NCBI GenBank assembly: GCA_947625045.1
Contig: CANQMW010000003.1
Location: 62,001 to 126,000 of the forward strand
DNA: 64,000 nt
Direction: 5' to 3'
Origin: an uncultured Oscillospiraceae bacterium
GTDB lineage: Bacteria > Bacillota > Clostridia > Oscillospirales > Oscillospiraceae
The notes below the pieces were generated by a model. The model saw only the letters and a program-made list of their open reading frames with translations, did no database searches and was not told where the DNA came from. This document shows, piece by piece, positions 62,701 through 64,000 of this stretch (within the stretch, counting starts at the first letter, position 1; every line of letters begins with the position of its first letter). The position numbers were made by a program, and so were the translations under genes.

Positions 62701-62929
62701 GCGCATCTTCGGCGGCCTCGACAGGCTCTTCAGCCGCCGGCTCGTCAACGACGGGCTCGTCGGCAGGTTCCTCGGCCTCAGGGGCTACAGGAGCCTCGGG
62801 GGCCTCGGGCGCCTCTTCGACGACTTCGGCCGGAGCCTCTGCCTCGAAGTCCTCGGCCGCCAGGGCCGGGACGCACAGGGACAGAACCATGACCAGCGTC
62901 AAAAGCAGGCTAAGTGCACGTTTTGTCAT
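59786..62929 (-). CDS. Large exported surface protein with wall-binding repeats (copy 2)
   Basis: Exported protein of 1047 residues, paralogue of the convergent gene at 56053. The first about 84 residues (signal peptide and acidic Pro/Glu stretch) are the same apart from silent change. The central about 750 residues have diverged strongly but keep similar beginnings (LVALGVIDKVSHYKLEKAL). FIVAR-like repeats (ADYTAESWKAADLA) and the wall-binding C-terminus (GTGWVLDNGTWYFFKNS, GWYFLQP) are conserved. The leader lies in the right inverted repeat, and a TTGCTT/TATAAT promoter stands just outside it. This copy is therefore the one expected to be transcribed in the present orientation. Shared ends with a variable middle fit antigenic alternatives. 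Confidence 0.9.
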   Translation of the reverse strand: MTKRALSLLLTLVMVLSLCVPALAAEDFEAEAPAEVVEEAPEAPEAPVAPEAEEPADEPVVDEPAAEEPVEAAEDAPEMASVMPEDAEDLPYLVALGVIDKVSHYKLEKALEVADAMKEKVDAEEVYGQGEWTSIGQSTSRTATFDKAYAEAKRCMDGINGLPITGDVSDSGVKKAATTLLGLIKKADGGTQTATTGLLTDDLAAVKAAVSGSSIKTYLTSTLLTGTNCKSAYKGMSDPNAAPLTDGVATAFADTKYAKMSKQVAKKWTAYYQQDYVDAVVKALDAFAALDENSVYADYAAAVKLLRDAAELEPAASRPTSANATALSDAIAATKAAYKDYTDLASNKNVQDAEAAKWANSITTVYGNISGAQGIMDVTTANGFKATTTYYNYTTQLKAVTLVANTTTVAVAKQILKMSSDNKKVGSVQIVLSKDDTKDSKNYAVAFSVNGVFAEDPLTSTNTKTTTDSATAIKELTGNWASNEEYGDLVYKSFTVHPLNKDNNTVAAPANFADDDVVMVYVYEVLSTGDIGEQVVPYQVTLTGDYYNGPVINDEKATVTFNNGQDTVAAYTALGTAISATGGNEVTIEVTPDEGFQTGDYIAADSNNPYVVTASVRDASDKNIAMVGLKTVTPGTTATKMTIKVGSDVDSKLTVGKMDVVMSVMTESGEGPVEHAGGRAQVTIEPLTKYTSGMSFLKNVVKDAKKLQKGDYKLNTAGSGLYADYDAAWTALQNFISAADKLITDAPGMANTLTNRKTLITTVKNVQTTFGYITLATPNKGEFNATLLEAMKIKDDDYSYRTWGALQVAIEDYKGLDSNLQSKYDEAVAELKAAIAALGKAEEVEKSTLEAAITAAEALKEADYTAESWKAADLATAISNAKAVLNNEKATQAMVNTAMEGLRTAQAKLVRVTPEEPEGPKAPTTNNGTGWVLDNGTWYFFKNSKLVANYWVGKIDGASQWDSNWYYVGADGKMLTGMQYIDDLHGGYGWYFLQPTDTKGEIGKMLTGYQWVGGQYGECYFSTKSGSSGKCTWSELLGNWNGTTWVK

Positions 62930-63004
62930 TTTGTTGTCCTCCTAATGATTTTTCGGTTTTCTTCGCGCCCGGTCCTTTTACAACAGAATTTACATTCCGT
63001 TGTT
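62676..63004 (-). repeat. Right copy of the 329-bp inverted repeat
   Basis: Matches 55978-56306 in reverse complement with one difference seen. Beyond 63004 the two flanks diverge at once, so the promoter at 63047-63075 lies outside the repeat. Confidence 0.92.
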
Positions 63005-63046
63005 CAGGCACGAAGAAAACTTCTTCGGGCACGATTCGATGTGTAG

Positions 63047-63075
63047 ATTATAACGCCCCTCTACTGCAAAAGCAA
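63047..63075 (-). promoter_or_regulatory. Promoter outside the inverted repeat, reading into copy 2
   Basis: On the minus strand TTGCTT (63075-63070), a 17-base spacer and TATAAT (63052-63047), 43 bases outside the repeat and 118 bases from the start codon. A corresponding promoter was not found at the left repeat. The rest of 63076-63234 is A/T-rich and holds no gene. Confidence 0.75.
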
Positions 63076-63234
63076 GAGGGAAATTAAAAAAAATTACGTT
63101 TTTTTCGTGGAAATGCTTGTTAATTCCGCCTGTTTTTGTGGGATTTTCACGTTTTTTCGGCCGGTTACAGCACAAAAGCGCCCCCCTTGCGGCGGGCGGA
63201 ATACGGAATCTGCGTTATGTTATTTGTTTGGGGG

Positions 63235-63999
63235 CTATTCCAGAAGGGGCAGGGCGTCCATCTGGGCCCGCTGCTCATGGCAGCTATGGGCGGTGTAGAT
63301 GCGGGTAGTCTCCACGCTGGAATGGCCCAGGATATCGGCCAGGCGCACCAGGTCCCGGTATTTATTATAGTACGTGCGCGCGAAGAGATGGCGCAGGTTG
63401 TGGGGGAACACCTTGCCCCAGGCCACGCCCGCGCGGGCCGCCAGCGCCTTCATCCGGCGCCAGATGTTGCTCCGGTCCAGGGGTTTTCCCGTCCTCGTTA
63501 CGAATACCGCCCCCCGGCGGATGCGGCGGGCCGCACACCAGCAGAGAAGCCGCCGGCAGAGCTTTTCCGGCAGCAGGACCAGGCGGATCTTGCCCTTGGA
63601 GCGTATCTCTGCCCGGCCCTGGCGCAGGGCCGCGACGGTGATGGCGCCCAGCTCGCTCACCCGTATGCCCGTGGCGCAGATGGTCTGCACCAAAAGGGCC
63701 AGACGCTCGTCGCCGTCGGCGTTTGCGGTCCGGATGAGGCGGCGGTATTCCTCCGGCGTGAGCTCCTTCTCCTCCCGCAGGAACACCGCCCGCTGCACCT
63801 TCAAAAACCGCAGGGACCACTCCGGCACCCCCGCCCAGCGCAGAAAATGGTTCACCGCCGCCAGCATGGAGTTCACGGTGGAGGGCGCATAGCCCTCCTG
63901 CAGCAGCCCCCGCTTGAAATCCAGCAGCTGCTCTTTTTCGCTCAAAGCCCCGCCGCATCGGCGTTTCAGGGCTGTCAGCGCCCGCATGTACTTGGTCAC
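63235..63999 (-). CDS. Tyrosine recombinase/integrase (N-terminus may lie beyond window)
   Basis: Site-specific recombinase, 254 residues visible. The N-terminal SAM-like DNA-binding domain (about 15-75) is present, and the catalytic domain has the complete set: Arg in TGIRVSE (R113), Lys in SKGKIRL (135/137), HNLRH (H200, R203), LGHSS (H226) and the Tyr nucleophile in TRIYTAH (Y235). The reading is open to the window edge; GTG 63999 or ATG 63987 could start it, or the gene may begin outside. XerC/D-like enzymes are about 290-300 residues, so a little may be missing. It lies 230 bases from the inverted-repeat surface-gene pair, a usual position for an invertase. Confidence 0.9.
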   Translation of the reverse strand: MTKYMRALTALKRRCGGALSEKEQLLDFKRGLLQEGYAPSTVNSMLAAVNHFLRWAGVPEWSLRFLKVQRAVFLREEKELTPEEYRRLIRTANADGDERLALLVQTICATGIRVSELGAITVAALRQGRAEIRSKGKIRLVLLPEKLCRRLLCWCAARRIRRGAVFVTRTGKPLDRSNIWRRMKALAARAGVAWGKVFPHNLRHLFARTYYNKYRDLVRLADILGHSSVETTRIYTAHSCHEQRAQMDALPLLE

Positions 64000-64000
64000 G

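Overview
The window looks like one contig of a GC-rich, Gram-positive gut bacterium of the Clostridia (Oscillospiraceae-like; this is inference). The evidence is AGGAGG-type ribosome binding sites, consensus TTGACA/TATAAT promoters, lipoprotein and SPase I signal peptides without an outer membrane, LytTR/GHKL signalling, choline-binding-like wall repeats and peptide-family ABC importers beside glycosidases. No prophage, plasmid functions or CRISPR array were found.

Region 1 (1-14.2 kb) is a carbohydrate locus. A five-part Opp-like importer (binding protein, two permeases, two ATPases) and a LacI-family repressor lie on the minus strand. A GH2 beta-mannosidase is divergent from the repressor. 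A domain-swapped GH3 glycosidase, an SGNH esterase and an HSL-type esterase follow. Together they suggest uptake and intracellular breakdown of acetylated beta-mannan or glucomannan oligosaccharides. A 14-bp operator motif is shared by the repressor and mannosidase promoters.

Region 2 (14.3-24.9 kb) is signalling. It holds a hybrid histidine kinase with an orphan solute-binding lipoprotein, a zinc-ribbon protein, and a GHKL kinase convergent with a LytTR regulator. Then come two tandem copies of a methyltransferase-STAS fusion, a Cys-rich peptide with a GG leader, and a small membrane protein.

Region 3 (24.9-43.9 kb, all minus strand) is the most unusual stretch. From its upstream end it encodes a second GG-leader peptide, a macrodomain protein, a vWA protein, an XRE regulator with a membrane Ser/Thr kinase carrying leucine-rich repeats, a 100-residue unknown, and two paralogous unknowns around a metallophosphoesterase. 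An ADP-ribosylglycohydrolase, a Sel1 protein, a methyltransferase, an RNA ligase and an HD-polynucleotide kinase follow. The end is a papain-like peptidase, three small acidic or unknown proteins, a membrane Hsp70-like ATPase and a HerA/VirB4-like ATPase. RNA end-healing and sealing, ADP-ribose removal and a two-ATPase module are packed together with overlapping genes, so this is the best candidate for an undescribed system.

Region 4 (43.9-55.5 kb) holds an exported papain-like peptidase and two Sel1-repeat exported proteins, one 1826 residues long with about 47 repeats and one with a 3'-terminal frameshift. Divergent from them is a beta-helix surface protein. The divergent promoters each carry a pair of 21-bp-spaced direct repeats 11 bp upstream of the -35 element.

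Region 5 (55.5-64 kb) starts with tRNA-Ser(GGA). Two convergent surface-protein genes then share a near-identical 329-bp inverted repeat at their 5' ends and near-identical wall-binding 3' ends. A tyrosine recombinase runs off the right edge. This arrangement could be an invertible antigen switch.
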